From contig OX375879.1 of the NCBI GenBank assembly GCA_947359465.1, forward strand, positions 16,330,298 to 16,394,297: a stretch of DNA of 64,000 nucleotides. The letters are read 5' to 3'. Both the position numbers and the translations under genes were made by a program. The notes under the pieces were generated by a model. It did not search any database and was not told the origin of the DNA. It saw only the letters and a program-made list of their open reading frames with translations. The stretch is from Metellina segmentata. Its lineage: Eukaryota > Arthropoda > Arachnida > Araneae > Tetragnathidae. How positions within the stretch are numbered: position 1 is the stretch's first letter; each line of letters begins with the position of its first letter. Positions 63,860 through 64,000 of the stretch are shown here, piece by piece.

Positions 63860-64000
63860 AATCGCGTCGATAAGGGAAAAGGGAAATTTCCTCTAAAGGA
63901 AAGATTTCCCACTCACGGGGGAAATTTCCGCCAGATTCTTCAATCAGGATTGCGATTTTTCTGATCAAAAGGGAAAAATTTTCACTAATGGGGAAATTGT
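63860..64000. repeat. GGGAAATTTCC-type motif cluster
   Basis: GGGAAATTTCC or near versions occur several times (about 63878, 63907-63910 as TTTCCC, 63919, 63970-63976, 63990). The cluster runs off the window end. Confidence 0.6.

Noticed and set aside
1..64000. Phage-like, CRISPR-like or bacterial operon structures
   Set aside because: Regularly spaced repeats here are minisatellites without spacers of foreign type, and no prokaryotic gene organisation is present.

Overview
The window is a repeat-laden, AT-rich stretch of an animal nuclear genome. It most resembles a chelicerate, probably an orb-weaving spider. That placement is inference: it rests on Dscam-type immunoglobulin exons with large introns, and on Tc1, mariner and Mutator-like transposases and tRNA-derived SINEs of the kind I associate with araneid and nephilid genomes. 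There are no operons, CRISPR arrays or ribosomal genes, and I saw no functional tRNA gene.

The only host gene I can support is a Dscam-like cell-adhesion gene on the + strand. It shows three consecutive phase-1/phase-1 exons: the first half of an Ig domain (33032-33193), the second half of that domain (36517-36663), and a complete Ig domain (47561-47848). By resemblance these are Ig2a, Ig2b and Ig3. Their introns (3.3 kb and 10.9 kb) are filled with transposons. The 5' exons and all exons after Ig3 were not found in the window. Just after the Ig3 donor site lies a sequence with an AATAAA signal, and an inverted relative of it sits 400 bp downstream.

Most of the rest is transposable elements. 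SINE family A (about 330 bp, tRNA-like head, (ACCT)n-type tail) has roughly 35 full or partial copies, and a second, unrelated tRNA head (B) sits on the same body. SINE family C is a different tRNA-derived element. There are two families of non-autonomous Helitrons (H1 and H2). DNA transposons include an intact 572-residue Mutator-like transposase (13872-15590), four Tc1 copies, two mariner copies, a piggyBac derivative, two Tigger/pogo derivatives, three hAT-like elements with 7-8 of 8 or perfect 8-bp target duplications, and a possible Harbinger-type element. Retroelements include two 5'-truncated LINE RNase H tails and a solo LTR.

Layout. 0-13 kb: SINEs, two H1 Helitrons, a 28-bp minisatellite and a hAT-like element. 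13.3-16 kb: the Mutator element. 16-25 kb: SINEs, a Tigger copy carrying a hAT MITE, and Helitrons. 25.1-27.7 kb: a piggyBac inside a Tc1 inside a SINE. 28-33 kb: SINEs. 33-48 kb: the Dscam exons with transposon-filled introns. 48-64 kb: Tigger, mariner, a Tc1 split by a solo LTR, a Tc1 inside a MITE-like element, and a second H2 Helitron. Many insertions can be ordered in time because target duplications are visible.

I did not find a previously undescribed biological system. The most unusual things are the layered insertions, the two SINE heads sharing one body, and the inverted AATAAA-bearing pair beside the Dscam Ig3 exon.
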